Assembly: GCF_006538745.1 (NCBI RefSeq)
Contig: NZ_BJLR01000013.1
Coordinates: forward strand, 1-64,000
Length of the DNA: 64,000 nucleotides
DNA from: Cellulomonas cellasea
GTDB lineage: Bacteria > Actinomycetota > Actinomycetes > Actinomycetales > Cellulomonadaceae
Reading direction: 5' to 3'
The translations under genes and the position numbers were made by a program. The notes under the pieces are model-generated. The model was not told the origin of the DNA, did no database searches, and saw nothing but the letters and a program-made list of their open reading frames with translations. Below are positions 45,029-54,376 of this stretch, in pieces. Position 1 is the stretch's first letter; the number at the start of each line of letters is the position of its first letter.

Positions 45029-46543
45029 TCAGCTGACCTGGAGCAGGAACATGTTCCAGGAGGCGGGCGCGAGCTCGGCGGTCAGCACCCCGTCGTCGAC
45101 CTTGACGTCCCCGTGCGCACGGGGCACGACGCGGTCCGGGTCCGACTCGGTGTTCGCGGCGGTGAGGTCGTCGTCGGCGAGGACGAGGGCCTCGGCCAGC
45201 GCGGCGTCACCGAAGGCGCGCAGGCTCGTGCTGAGCGACACCGGCTCGGACGGGTGCCGGTTGACGACGAAGAGCGCGACGCGGCCCTCCTCGGCGTCGT
45301 AGGTCGCGACCGAGTCGAGCACCGGGACCTCGCCGTACGTCGCGGTCGTCAGCGTCGGGGCGTCCAGGCGCAGGTCGAGCACCGTGCCCTTCGCGTGGCG
45401 GGCGGTCTGGGCGAACGGGTGGAAGATCGACTGCCGCCACGCCGGCCCACCGGGCTCGGTGCGGATCGAGGAGATCGTGTTGACGAGCTGGGCCTGCGAG
45501 GCGGCCGTCACCCGGTCGGCGTGGCGCAGCAGCGTGATGAGGAGCGACCCGACGACGACCGCGTCGAGGACCGTGTAGGCCTCCTCGCTGGTGCGCGGGG
45601 CCTCGGTCCAGTCCTCCGGGAGCCCGCCCTGGCCGCTCTGCAGCTCGCGCAGGTACCAGACGTTCCACTCGTCGAACGAGATGTTGATGCGCTTGTCCGA
45701 GGAGAGCTTGGCGCCGATGTGGTCCGCCGTGGCCACGACCTGGTGGATGAACCGGTCCATGTCCGCGGAGCACGCCAGGAAGCTCGCGTGGTCGCCGTCG
45801 AGCAGCTGGTAGTAGGCGTGCGCGGAGACGTAGTCCACGACCTCGTAGGTGTGCTCCAGCACGGTCGCCTCCCAGGCGCCGAACGTGGGCATCGCCCGGC
45901 TCGACGACCCGCAGGCGACCAGCTCCAGGTCCTTGTCGAACTGCCGCATCGCGAGCGCGGTCCGCGTGGCCAGGCGCCCGTACTCCTCGGCGGTCATGTG
46001 GCCGAGCTGCCAGGGTCCGTCCATCTCGTTGCCCAGGCACCACATCCGGATGTCGTGCGGCTGCTCGGCGCCGTGCTCGATGCGCAGGTCCGAGAGCGCC
46101 GTGCCCGCCGGGTAGTTCGCGTACTCGAGGAGCTCGATGGCCTCCTGCAGGCCGCGCGTGCCCAGATTCATCGCCATCATCGGCTCGACGCCGGCGACCT
46201 TGGTCCACCGCATGAACTCGTTGAGGCCGAACGCGTTCGTCTCGATCGTGCGCCACGCCGGGTCCAGCCGCGTCGGCCGCTGCTCGACCGGGCCGACCCC
46301 GTCCTCCCACTTGTACCCCGACACAAAGTTGCCGCCCGGGTACCGCACGGTGGTGACCCCGAGCTCCCGGACGAGGTCGAGCACGTCGCCGCGGAAACCG
46401 TCCTCGTCGGCGGTGGGATGACCCGGCTCGTAGATGCCGGTGTAGACGCACCGCCCCATGTGCTCGACGAAGGACCCGAAGATCCGGCGGCTCACCGGGG
46501 CGACCACGAAGGCCGGGTCGATGGACACACGTGCTCGCTGCAT
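45029..46543 (-). CDS. abfA: GH51 alpha-L-arabinofuranosidase
   Basis: 504 residues from ATG 46543, full length for GH51. The acid/base Glu173 is in MWCLGNEMDGPWQLGHMTA and the nucleophile Glu292 is in NISFDEWNVWYLRE. Other family marks are FGSFVEHMGRCVYTGIYEPG and VTTVRYPGGNFVSGYKWEDG. No signal peptide, so it acts in the cytoplasm on imported arabinofurano-oligosaccharides. First gene of a five-gene operon; a LacI-type operator lies 24 bp upstream of the start codon. Confidence 0.94.
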   Translation of the reverse strand: MQRARVSIDPAFVVAPVSRRIFGSFVEHMGRCVYTGIYEPGHPTADEDGFRGDVLDLVRELGVTTVRYPGGNFVSGYKWEDGVGPVEQRPTRLDPAWRTIETNAFGLNEFMRWTKVAGVEPMMAMNLGTRGLQEAIELLEYANYPAGTALSDLRIEHGAEQPHDIRMWCLGNEMDGPWQLGHMTAEEYGRLATRTALAMRQFDKDLELVACGSSSRAMPTFGAWEATVLEHTYEVVDYVSAHAYYQLLDGDHASFLACSADMDRFIHQVVATADHIGAKLSSDKRINISFDEWNVWYLRELQSGQGGLPEDWTEAPRTSEEAYTVLDAVVVGSLLITLLRHADRVTAASQAQLVNTISSIRTEPGGPAWRQSIFHPFAQTARHAKGTVLDLRLDAPTLTTATYGEVPVLDSVATYDAEEGRVALFVVNRHPSEPVSLSTSLRAFGDAALAEALVLADDDLTAANTESDPDRVVPRAHGDVKVDDGVLTAELAPASWNMFLLQVS

Positions 46544-46566
46544 TGCGGAAGCCTTCCCCCGACGGA

Positions 46567-46582
46567 TTTACGACGTTGTAAA
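46567..46582. promoter_or_regulatory. LacI-family-type operator of the arabinofuranosidase operon
   Basis: TTTACGACGTTGTAAA is a near-perfect palindrome (TTTAC-N6-GTAAA, with a central ACGT). It lies 24 bp upstream of the GH51 start codon, overlapping the likely promoter. The flanks extend the symmetry (ACGG left, CCGT right, offset by one). A LacI-type repressor relieved by arabino-oligosaccharides is the simplest reading; its gene is not in the window. Confidence 0.7.
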
Positions 46583-46773
46583 CCGTCGCCCCCTGGGGTC
46601 CCTGCTGTCAAGCCGGTGGGTGCGTCGGCATCGTGCGTGGCAGGCTCCCAGACGCTGCGCTCCCAAGCGGAGCGAGGGCGTCTGCGCTCCCAGGCCCCGG
46701 TCCCCAGGGCTGCCCGTGGTCACGTCCGCTGCAGGGACCGGGGGTGTCCGAGGTGCGATCCCGCGTCCGGCTG

Positions 46774-47043
46774 ATGAACGAGTACAGCGTCGCGTGGCCC
46801 CTGTGGGTCACCGGTGGCGCCACGCGCGACGACGCTCCGCCCATCTCCGAGCCGCTCTCTCGCGAGCTGAGGGCATGGGCTCGCGTGTTCGACAAGCACT
46901 AGCACTGGCGGGACGGCTGGGACGACCCGGTGCTTGCGGGCGCCCACTGCCGCGAAGCGGTCCGGCTTCGCGGAGCGCTGCAGGTGGATCTCGGTCCCGA
47001 GTTCGAGGTCGTGCTGGACCTGTGGGAGGTCCCCCCGCCGTAG
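46774..47043 (+). pseudogene. Small conserved-type gene interrupted by TAG
   Basis: ATG 46774 opens MNEYSVAWPLWVTGGATRDD, continuing to AWARVFDKH, then meets TAG at 46900-46902. The same frame continues without a shift (HWRDGWDDPVLAGAHCREAV, then LQVDLGPEFEVVLDLWEV) to a stop at 47041-47043, 89 codons in all. This matches a small actinobacterial protein type with 'FDxHFHWERGW', so the stop replaces a residue inside the conserved motif. It is most simply a nonsense mutation. A sequencing error or read-through are alternatives. Function unknown. Confidence 0.65.
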
Positions 47044-47143
47044 CCGCGACGCTGCCGACGACGGGCGCTGCCCATACAACGGCGTCGTCACCACGCGCAT
47101 GTCGCTGCGTGCACGCGACTCGCGGGCAGCGGCTCGTCGCCCG

Positions 47144-48280
47144 TCACACCTGCGCAGGCTGCGCCTGGTCGTCAGAGTCGCCCTCCGGGTTTGGCACGAG
47201 GTCCAGCACGGCGATCACCTCGTCGTCGCGGGCTCCGGACTCCTCCTCGCCGAGCAGGACCGGCTCGGGCGCGTCGTCGGCCAGGTGCGGGTACTTCTCC
47301 AGCAGGAAGCGGCGTCGGTAGGCCAGATCGGCAGCGTCTGCGATCTGCTCGAGCGTCAGCCAGTTCAACGACACCCCGGCGACGACACCGACGACCGGGA
47401 CGACCTTGCCGAGGCCGCGCTGGACGAGTCGGCCCCCGAAGGCCTCGGTGAACGCGCGCGTCACCAGGGTCACCGCCGAGTCGTTCAGCTGCGTCCACCT
47501 CGCACCGCGCACCAGGCCCTGCGTCAGGCGGCTCACGTCCGCGAACGCCGTCGCCTTCGACGCGACCGTCGCCGCCGTACCCCAGTTCACGACCGATAGC
47601 ACGAACACCTTCTCCTCGGGGCGTGCCGGGTCATACCCGTAGTGCAGGGCGTGGTGCCCGACGACGGCACTGGCCAGGGCCATGACGGCGGTCGCGTCCG
47701 CCGCGAAGGCGCCGAGCACCACGTGCACCGCCGGCGCGGCCGTCACGCCGCCGCTCACGGGCACCGACAGCTGGGTCCCCGTGATGGCCACGCCCGCGGC
47801 TGCGCCCGACGCGGCCGCCACCGCCGCGTACGCCACGTCCAGGGACCTGGGCTTGATCCGGTCGATCTGCTCGAGGTCGAGCCGGCGGAGGTCTCCGAGC
47901 GCGGCCACCTCGTGCCCGGCCCGGACGTGCGCCTTCACCACCCGAGTCGGGCTCAGCCCCGCGGTCGCCACCCGGGAGACCGCCCGGGCGCCGCCTTCGG
48001 CGACCTTCTGGACCGCCCCGACACCCTTCGCGCCAATGGCCGCCACACCGTCGGGCACCTTGCCCCGGACCGCGCCTCCGGCTGTCGTCATCCTGTCCAC
48101 CATGCGCCGCGCACGCGGGCTGCCGTTCACGGCGCCCCGCGCCGCGTCCCCCACGCGACCGGCAGCGCCCTGGACGGTGTCGTTCACGGCCGCCGCGGCG
48201 CGCGACGCCGGCCGGCGTGACCGCGCCCGTGCAAGGTCGGCCCAGGCGGTCAGCTCGTACTGCGACGGTTCTCTCGACAT
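47144..48280 (-). CDS. EcsC-family protein
   Basis: 378 residues from ATG 48280. EcsC signatures include YELTAWADLARARSRRPASR, the internal hydrophobic hairpin AAVAAASGAAAGVAITGTQL, ALASAVVGHHALHYGYDPAR and the C-terminal LGKVVPVVGVVAGVSLNWLT. EcsC was named from an ABC transporter operon in Bacillus subtilis; its role remains unclear. It is a single gene here, next to the interrupted small gene and the pentapeptide protein. No partner is evident. Confidence 0.85.
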   Translation of the reverse strand: MSREPSQYELTAWADLARARSRRPASRAAAAVNDTVQGAAGRVGDAARGAVNGSPRARRMVDRMTTAGGAVRGKVPDGVAAIGAKGVGAVQKVAEGGARAVSRVATAGLSPTRVVKAHVRAGHEVAALGDLRRLDLEQIDRIKPRSLDVAYAAVAAASGAAAGVAITGTQLSVPVSGGVTAAPAVHVVLGAFAADATAVMALASAVVGHHALHYGYDPARPEEKVFVLSVVNWGTAATVASKATAFADVSRLTQGLVRGARWTQLNDSAVTLVTRAFTEAFGGRLVQRGLGKVVPVVGVVAGVSLNWLTLEQIADAADLAYRRRFLLEKYPHLADDAPEPVLLGEEESGARDDEVIAVLDLVPNPEGDSDDQAQPAQV

Positions 48281-48387
48281 GCCGCGACGCTAGCCGTCAC
48301 CGCTGCCGCCCAGGCCAGAACCGTCCGACGACTTCGCCCCCTCGGTCGGGTGCCCCCTCGGCACCCTCGATGTCGTCGCCCTACCGT

Positions 48388-48879
48388 TCAACGACGACGA
48401 GCAACCCTCGGAGTGGCAGGTACCTGCGTCCCCCGGAGTCGAGCACGACGACGCCCCGGCGTCCCCGAAACGTCCGACAGCCGTGCGCCCCGGAGGTCCG
48501 CGTCGCGCAGGACGGCCCCCGTCAGGTCGACGTCTCGCAGATCGGCTCCACGGAGGTCCGCGCCGGTGAGGTCCGCCCCGGTGAGGTCTGCGCCTCGCAA
48601 GATCGCGCCGCGAGGTGGCTCGACCCCTTGAACCGCTGTGGAGCCCTGCCGGGCAGGCTGCGACACCGGCGCTGTGGTCGACCCATCCTCCGGCGTCGCG
48701 TCGACACCCGCTCCCACGACCCACCCCGCCGCCGCCGCGAGCACCAGCCCGAGGCCGACTGCGGCCGCCGAGTATCCCCATCGCGCGCTCGCCCACGCCA
48801 GAGCCGTGACGACGAGTGCGGGGACGACCCACACCGGGAGCTGGGGCCACGGAGCGCGGGGCCCGCGTCGCGCGCGCAT
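48388..48879 (-). CDS. Membrane-anchored pentapeptide-repeat protein
   Basis: 163 residues from ATG 48879, with AAGGAG upstream. Two hydrophobic helices near residues 15-60 (LPVWVVPALVVTALAWASAR, then AAAVGLGLVLAAAAGWVVGA) precede a linker and about nine A(D/N)LxG-type units (ILRGADLTGADLTGADLRGA, then DLRDVDLTGAVLRDADLRGA). The C-terminal 30 residues are Arg-rich. Pentapeptide helices mimic DNA or serve as scaffolds. Its position beside EcsC gives no clear clue to role. Confidence 0.8.
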   Translation of the reverse strand: MRARRGPRAPWPQLPVWVVPALVVTALAWASARWGYSAAAVGLGLVLAAAAGWVVGAGVDATPEDGSTTAPVSQPARQGSTAVQGVEPPRGAILRGADLTGADLTGADLRGADLRDVDLTGAVLRDADLRGARLSDVSGTPGRRRARLRGTQVPATPRVARRR

Positions 48880-49005
48880 CCTCGCTCCTTTCGTACGACC
48901 AGCACATTCTTGTCCGAACCGTCCTCCTGCCCGCATCGGCGCGCCGCAACCCTGGCCGTCCCACTCGGATCGCGTCATGATGGTTCTTCGACGGGGAGGT
49001 GGCCG

Positions 49006-49215
49006 ATGGGCGCTCACTCACGGGTTCTCCTCGTGCCGGCCGCAGCGCTCTCGGCCCTCGTTCTCGGTTATCCGGGGCCGCCGCGACGTGCCGCCGGGAC
49101 TGACGATTTCGCCGAAGACGAGCCATGCCCCCATTGCCCGAACGGGACGCTGAAGTCGGATGCTGAGGGGCTCTTCTGCAAGAGCTGCAAACGGCGCCCC
49201 TCGGAAACCCGCTGA
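49006..49215 (+). CDS. Small zinc-ribbon protein, coupled to next gene
   Basis: 69 residues from ATG 49006, after GGGGAGGTGG. The N-terminus has a hydrophobic stretch (VLLVPAAALSALVLGYPG), perhaps a signal peptide or anchor. A ribbon follows: EDEPCPHCPNGTLKSDAEGL, then FCKSCKRRP, giving CxxC-x15-CxxC. Its TGA (49213-49215) overlaps the ATG of the following membrane protein (TGATG), so the two are translated together. Function unknown. Confidence 0.7.
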   Translation: MGAHSRVLLVPAAALSALVLGYPGPPRRAAGTDDFAEDEPCPHCPNGTLKSDAEGLFCKSCKRRPSETR

Positions 49216-50294
49216 TGACCGGCATGGCGGAGTCTGCTGCGGCCGTCGGCACGCAGATCGGTCGCTACTTCAGTCTCGCGTCCCTCCTTCCGTCGGCTTT
49301 GTTCATCGTGTGGCTCCTGGCACTCCAGGGAGCGGCGTCGCCGTTTGCCGGGTTCGATCCTGACGGCGCGGTGGAGGCGCTGACCAGCTGGAGCCTGGAG
49401 AAGACCGGCATCGTGCTCGGCGCGTCTCTCCTGCTGGGACTCGTCGTGCACCCCCTTCTCTTCGCGACGACACAGCTGCTCGAGGGCTACTGGGGACCAC
49501 GCCCGTTCGCGGTGCGTCTGGCGGCCGCGCTCGCGCTGCGCCACCGAGCGCGTCAGCACAGGCTCGAGGAGCGATCGGCCGAGGTGGGGCGCCAGATGCG
49601 TCGTGAGCTCGACGAGAGCATCCGCGAGGAGATCGGTGAAGCCGAGTTCGCCCGTCTTGCCGAGCGGGTCCGGGAGCGGCGCGCGATTCAGAGTCGGTCA
49701 CCAGAGGGAGCGGCCGTGCATGACCTGGTGATTGCCCGCGACGCGATGAAGAAGGTGCTCGCCGAGATGCCGCGCGACGCGGACCGCCTCCTGCCGACCC
49801 GGCTCGGAAACGCTCTACGCCGGGTCGAGGACAGCGTCGGATCGCAGTACGGACTCCGGCTGATCACGGTGGCTCCGCACCTTGCCGTGTCGGCGGCTCC
49901 CTCCCGTATGTCGTACATCGACGACGCGCGTGAGCAGATGGACGTCTCGATCCGGCTCTCGTTCTTCGGTCTCGCGGCCACGGTCATCACCACGGTGTGG
50001 TTGCTCGGCGCCGGGTGGTGGCTCCTTCTCGCGCTGGTCCCTTACGCCTTCGCCTACCTCACCTATCGGGGAGCCGTCGCGGCCGCCGGTGAGTGGGGTG
50101 CCGCAATGGCCGCGTGCATGGACCTGGATCGATTCACGATGTACGACCTGATGAACGTCGAGAGGCCGACCGACACCGACGCCGAGGGGGTGCAGAACGC
50201 GGCGCTGATGCGCCTGCTACAGGGTCAGCACGTCTTTCTGCGCTACAGGCGGGAAGCGGCGGGCGAACCGGGGCGCCCTCATGACACTGCATGA
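49215..50294 (+). CDS. Membrane protein with central coiled coil
   Basis: 359 residues from ATG 49215. Helices at about 18-40 (SLLPSALFIVWLLALQGAAS) and 58-80 (IVLGASLLLGLVVHPLLFAT), then a long charged coiled-coil segment (RHRARQHRLEERSAEVGRQM, then RRELDESIREEIGEAEFARL). A second membrane pair lies near 255-295 (FFGLAATVITTVWLLGAGWW, then LVPYAFAYLTYRGAVAA). The C-terminus is soluble. A TGATG overlap ties it to the zinc-ribbon protein. The pair could form a membrane sensor or conflict system, but no known family is recognised. A 10-bp direct repeat (ATGACACTGC) spans its stop. Confidence 0.7.
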   Translation: MTGMAESAAAVGTQIGRYFSLASLLPSALFIVWLLALQGAASPFAGFDPDGAVEALTSWSLEKTGIVLGASLLLGLVVHPLLFATTQLLEGYWGPRPFAVRLAAALALRHRARQHRLEERSAEVGRQMRRELDESIREEIGEAEFARLAERVRERRAIQSRSPEGAAVHDLVIARDAMKKVLAEMPRDADRLLPTRLGNALRRVEDSVGSQYGLRLITVAPHLAVSAAPSRMSYIDDAREQMDVSIRLSFFGLAATVITTVWLLGAGWWLLLALVPYAFAYLTYRGAVAAAGEWGAAMAACMDLDRFTMYDLMNVERPTDTDAEGVQNAALMRLLQGQHVFLRYRREAAGEPGRPHDTA

Positions 50295-50466
50295 CACTGC
50301 ACGAACTTCGACCGACGTGATCGCTCGCCTGAACAGCTCGGAGCCGCGGGCCGCACGTACGCCACGCTCTCGTGCCGCACCGCGCGCCTCCGCATGGCAC
50401 CACAACGCCTAATCGATTCCGCTCTACCCGAGCCCTCAAGCGGTGTGCGGCGCAGCCCTAGCGTGG

Positions 50467-50480
50467 ACCGAGCGCTCCCG
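50467..50480. promoter_or_regulatory. CebR/CelR-like operator upstream of GH9 gene
   Basis: ACCGAGCGCTCCCG agrees with the actinobacterial cellulose-regulator box TGGGAGCGCTCCCA in 10 of 14 positions, with the GAGCGCTC core intact. It sits 80 bp upstream of the GH9 start codon in the 265-bp gene-free stretch 50295-50559. The left arm is poor, so this is a tentative site. Confidence 0.45.
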
Positions 50481-50559
50481 CCACGACCGTCCCAGCGCCG
50501 GGCCGGTGCCGTGCCTGGTGGCCGCCACCGCCACGTCGTCCGCCCAGCAGAGGACTGCC

Positions 50560-53310
50560 ATGTCACCGATCACCCACCACCGCCGGCCGCGCCGGGGGCG
50601 AGCCGCCGTGCTCGCGCTCGCCGCCGCACTGGTCGTCGCCGGGGTCGTCGCACCCCAGGCCGCCGTCGCCGCGCCCGACCCGGGTTCGCCGGTCAAGGTC
50701 AACCAGGTCGCCTACGTCCCGGGCGTCGCGAAGGTCGCGACGCTGGTCAGCTCGTCGACGTCCCCGGTCCCGTGGACGCTGCGGAACGCCGGGGGCGCGG
50801 TCGTCGCGGAGGGCCAGACGACGGTCTGGGGCGCCGACGCGCTGTCCGGCGACCGGACCCACCTGATCGACTTCTCGGCGTTCGACACCGCGGGCTCGGG
50901 CTACGTGCTGTCCGCGGGCGGGTCGAGCAGCCTCCCGTTCGACATCTCCGCCGACCCGGTCAAGAAGCTCCGGTACGACGCGCTCGCGTTCTTCTACCAC
51001 CAGCGCAGCGGCATCGCGATCGAGTCGCAGTACGTCGGCAGCACGTACGCGCGCGCCGCCGGCCACCTCGGCGTGGCGCCGAACCAGGGCGACACGAGCG
51101 TCCCCTGCCGGCAGTCGTGCGGCTACAGCCTCGACGTGCGCGGCGGCTGGTACGACGCCGGTGACCAGGGCAAGTACGTCGTCAACGGCGGCATCGCGAC
51201 CTGGCAGCTGCAGAACGCGTACGAGCGGACGCTGCACGTCGCGGGCGCTGACCGGTCGGCGCTGGCCGACGGCACGATGGCGATCCCCGAGCGCGCGAAC
51301 GGCGCCCCCGACGTGCTCGACGAGGCGCGCTGGGAGGTCGAGTTCCTGCTCCGCATGCAGGTGCCGGCCGGCCGCACGGACGCCGGGATGGTGCACCACA
51401 AGATCCACGACGAGAACTGGACGGGCATCCCGACGATCCCCGCGCAGGACAGCCAGCGCCGGCTCCTCTCGCCGGTGAGCACCGCGGCGACGCTCAACAT
51501 GGCCGCGGTCGCGGCGCAGGCGTCGCGGCTGTGGAAGACGCTCGACCCGGCGTTCTCGGCGAAGGCCCTGACCGCGGCGCAGACCGCGTACGCGGCGGCC
51601 AAGGCCAACCCGAACCGGCTCGCGTCGAGCACCGACGGCACGGGCGGCGGCGCGTACAGCGACGCCTCGGTGACCGACGAGTTCTACTGGGCCGCCGCCG
51701 AGCTCTACGCGACGACCGGCTCGGACACCTACCGCTCCGACGTCACGGGCTCGTCGCTGTACCGGGGCGGCAGCTTCGCGCAGCGCGGGTACGACTGGGG
51801 CTGGACGGGCGGCCTCGGCGACACGACGCTCGCGCTCGTCCCGACCGCCCTGCCCGCCGCGGACGTCGCCGCGACCCGCGCCGCGATCGTCGCGTTCGCC
51901 GACTCCGCGCTGACCCGCGCGAACGCCCAGGCGTACCCGGCGCCGAACAACGCCGGGTCGGTCTACTACTGGGGCTCGAACGGCCAGGTCGCCAACAACG
52001 CCAACGCCCTCGCGCTCGCGTTCGACTTCACCGGCCAGGCGAAGTACCGCACCGGCGTCTACGCCGCGCTCGACTACTTCCAGGGCCGCAACCCGCTCAA
52101 CGTGTCCTACATCGCGGGGTACGGCGAGAAGGCCGTGCAGAACCTGCACCACCGGTTCTGGGCGAAGCAGAACGACGCGTCGCTGCCGATCGCGCCGCCC
52201 GGGTCGTTCTCCGGCGGACCGAACAGCGAGCTGCAGGACCCGATCGCCGCCGCCCAGCTCGCCGGCTGCGCTGCGCAGAAGTGCTTCGTCGACCACATCG
52301 AGGCGTACTCGGTCAACGAGGTCGCGATCAACTGGAACTCGGCGCTCGCCTGGCTCGCGAGCTGGGCCGCCGAGCACGTCGGCGGCGCACCCGTGGTCGA
52401 CACCACCCCGCCGACCGTCCCGGGCACGCCGACCGCGAGCGCGATCACGGACACGTCCGTCACGCTCACCTGGACCGCGTCGACCGACCCCGAGAGCGGC
52501 GTCTCCGGCTACGAGGTCGTGCGCATCGCCGGCGACTCGCTGCAGATCGTGGCGTCGACGACCGCGACCTCCGTCACGGTGACGCGCCTGGCCGCCGACA
52601 CCGAGCACACGTTCGTCGTCCGGGCACGCAACAACGCCCGGCTGTACGCCGACTCGCAGCCGATCACCGTGCGGACGACGGGCGGGGTTTCCCCGGTCGA
52701 CACGCCGCCGACCACGCCGGGCGCGCCCGTGGCCTCGGCCGTAACGCAGACGGGCGCGACGCTCACGTGGACGCCGTCGAGCGACGACACGGGCGTCGCC
52801 GGGTACGACGTGCTGCGCGTCCAGGGCGGCACCCAGACGGTGGTGGCGACGTCGACCACGCCGTCGGCCGTCCTCACCGGCCTCACGGCGGACACGGACC
52901 ACACGTTCGTCGTGCGGGCCAAGGACACCGCGGGCCAGCTCTCGTCCGTGTCCCCGAGCGTCGCGTTCCGGACGCTGCCGGTCGTCACGACGCCGCCCGG
53001 CGGCTGCAAGGTCACGTACTCCGCGAACTCGTGGGGCAGCGGGTTCACCGGCTCGGTCACCCTGACCAACACGGGGTCGACGCCGTGGACGTCGTGGAAG
53101 CTCGCGTTCACGTTCCCGGGTGACCAGAAGGTCACGCAGGGGTGGAGCGCCGTCTACAGCCAGACGGGCTCCGCGGTGACCGTGACGAATGCGGCGTGGA
53201 ACGGGTCCGTGCCCGCGGGCGGGACGACGACCTTCGGGTTCAACGGCTCGTACAGCGGCGCCAACGCGGCGCCGACGGCGTTCACGGTGAACGGGGCGCC
53301 CTGCAGCTGA
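50560..53310 (+). CDS. Secreted GH9 cellulase with two FN3 domains and a CBM2
   Basis: 916 residues from ATG 50560. Signal peptide to about residue 40 ([20 protein letters not shown]). An Ig-like CelD_N domain follows ([20 protein letters not shown]). The GH9 catalytic domain has [13 protein letters not shown] (Asp199/Asp202, base), LHHRFWAKQ and Glu587 in [19 protein letters not shown] (acid). Two FN3 modules span about 614-704 and 713-800 ([40 protein letters not shown]). A C-terminal CBM2 has [20 protein letters not shown] and a closing Cys. It hydrolyses beta-1,4-glucan outside the cell. A strong hairpin terminator follows. Confidence 0.95.
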   Translation: MSPITHHRRPRRGRAAVLALAAALVVAGVVAPQAAVAAPDPGSPVKVNQVAYVPGVAKVATLVSSSTSPVPWTLRNAGGAVVAEGQTTVWGADALSGDRTHLIDFSAFDTAGSGYVLSAGGSSSLPFDISADPVKKLRYDALAFFYHQRSGIAIESQYVGSTYARAAGHLGVAPNQGDTSVPCRQSCGYSLDVRGGWYDAGDQGKYVVNGGIATWQLQNAYERTLHVAGADRSALADGTMAIPERANGAPDVLDEARWEVEFLLRMQVPAGRTDAGMVHHKIHDENWTGIPTIPAQDSQRRLLSPVSTAATLNMAAVAAQASRLWKTLDPAFSAKALTAAQTAYAAAKANPNRLASSTDGTGGGAYSDASVTDEFYWAAAELYATTGSDTYRSDVTGSSLYRGGSFAQRGYDWGWTGGLGDTTLALVPTALPAADVAATRAAIVAFADSALTRANAQAYPAPNNAGSVYYWGSNGQVANNANALALAFDFTGQAKYRTGVYAALDYFQGRNPLNVSYIAGYGEKAVQNLHHRFWAKQNDASLPIAPPGSFSGGPNSELQDPIAAAQLAGCAAQKCFVDHIEAYSVNEVAINWNSALAWLASWAAEHVGGAPVVDTTPPTVPGTPTASAITDTSVTLTWTASTDPESGVSGYEVVRIAGDSLQIVASTTATSVTVTRLAADTEHTFVVRARNNARLYADSQPITVRTTGGVSPVDTPPTTPGAPVASAVTQTGATLTWTPSSDDTGVAGYDVLRVQGGTQTVVATSTTPSAVLTGLTADTDHTFVVRAKDTAGQLSSVSPSVAFRTLPVVTTPPGGCKVTYSANSWGSGFTGSVTLTNTGSTPWTSWKLAFTFPGDQKVTQGWSAVYSQTGSAVTVTNAAWNGSVPAGGTTTFGFNGSYSGANAAPTAFTVNGAPCS

Positions 53311-53328
53311 GCCCACCGCGCTGCACGA

Positions 53329-53363
53329 CGACGGCCGTCGGTCCCCGTGACCGGCGGCCGTCG
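53329..53363 (+). terminator. Strong hairpin after the GH9 gene
   Basis: CGACGGCCGTCGGT (53329-53342) pairs with ACCGGCGGCCGTCG (53350-53363), a 14-pair stem with one U-G wobble and a seven-base loop CCCCGTG. It starts 19 bp after the GH9 stop. No T-tract, as usual in this genome type. Confidence 0.75.
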
Positions 53364-53506
53364 GCGCGTCGGGCCCTCACAGGACCCCCTCGCTCTCCCC
53401 GGCAACGCTCCACCCCTCCCCGAGGCGCGGACCCTAGGGTCGTCGCGGCCGGGCTGGTCGGCCGCCGCGCGGTCCGCCGCCGCGCACGACGGAAGGGTGG
53501 GTCGAG

Positions 53507-54121
53507 GTGCAGCAGTACCTCCACGCGTTCGGGGGCCTGATCGCCCTCCTCGGGCTGGTCGCGGCCGGGTGCGGCGTCGCCCTCGCGCTCCTGGGTGCCC
53601 GTGCGGTGCGCGACGGCGCCACCTGGTCGTCCTACCTCGCGCGCGTCGGCCCCCGGGTCGCGTTCGCGGTGCTCTGCCTCGGCACGGCGTTCGCCACGCT
53701 CACCCCGGCCGGCGCGCGCGACGGTCGCGCGGTCGACCTGGTCCCGCTGCGGACCGCGCTGGCGGCCGGGATGACCACGACGACCCCCATGCAGATCGCG
53801 GGCAACCTGGCGCTGCTGTTCTGGCTGGGCCTCCTGCTGCCCGTGGTGTCGTCACGCCGCTGGACCGTGGGGCGCACCACGGCGGTCGTCGCCGTCACGT
53901 CCGCGGGCATCGAGGCGGCGCAGTACGTGCTCGGCCTCGGGCGGTTCTCCACGGTCGACGACGTGCTGCTCAACACCCTCGGTGGCGCGGTCGCGGCCGT
54001 CGTCGGGGTGCACGTGCTCGCGCCGTGGGTCCGGCAGTGCACCCGGCTCGAGGCGGCGGTGAAGCGCGGCTCCCGCGCTCCCGTCGACGAGGACGGCGGA
54101 GCGCGCCTCAGTCAGGGCTGA
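53507..54121 (+). CDS. VanZ-family membrane protein
   Basis: 204 residues from GTG 53507 behind GGGTGG. Helices: LHAFGGLIALLGLVAAGCGV, VGPRVAFAVLCLGTAFATLT, then MQIAGNLALLFWLGLLLPVV. The VanZ mark is a helix with the acidic/His core TSAGIEAAQYVLGLGRFSTV, DDVLLNTLGGAVAAVVGVHV. VanZ proteins affect teicoplanin sensitivity and other membrane traits; most are not true resistance genes. It lies 3-4 kb from the VanS/VanR-like and VanY-like genes below. Confidence 0.85.
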   Translation: MQQYLHAFGGLIALLGLVAAGCGVALALLGARAVRDGATWSSYLARVGPRVAFAVLCLGTAFATLTPAGARDGRAVDLVPLRTALAAGMTTTTPMQIAGNLALLFWLGLLLPVVSSRRWTVGRTTAVVAVTSAGIEAAQYVLGLGRFSTVDDVLLNTLGGAVAAVVGVHVLAPWVRQCTRLEAAVKRGSRAPVDEDGGARLSQG

Positions 54122-54376
54122 CCGGCGGACCAGACCGCGCGGACGGGCCCTCGGCACGGGCGCCCCACCAGGGCCCGCCTCCGTGCTCGGTCTTGACGGC
54201 GGACGAGCGGACGCGGATCGTCGGGCGCGCCGAGACCTCACGGGGGTGGTTCGCATGCGCGTTATCCGAGTCGACCTCGTCGCCGCGACCGCTCTTGGGG
54301 CGCCGCGCGGGCAGCACGACTGCTCTCGAACGCCTCCCACGGGCGGCTCCGCTTCGCGCATGTTCATCCGGAGCTC

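Noticed and set aside
43961-46774. Plus-strand frame of 937 codons
   Set aside because: Antisense to the binding-protein and GH51 genes, both supported by catalytic or lipobox motifs.
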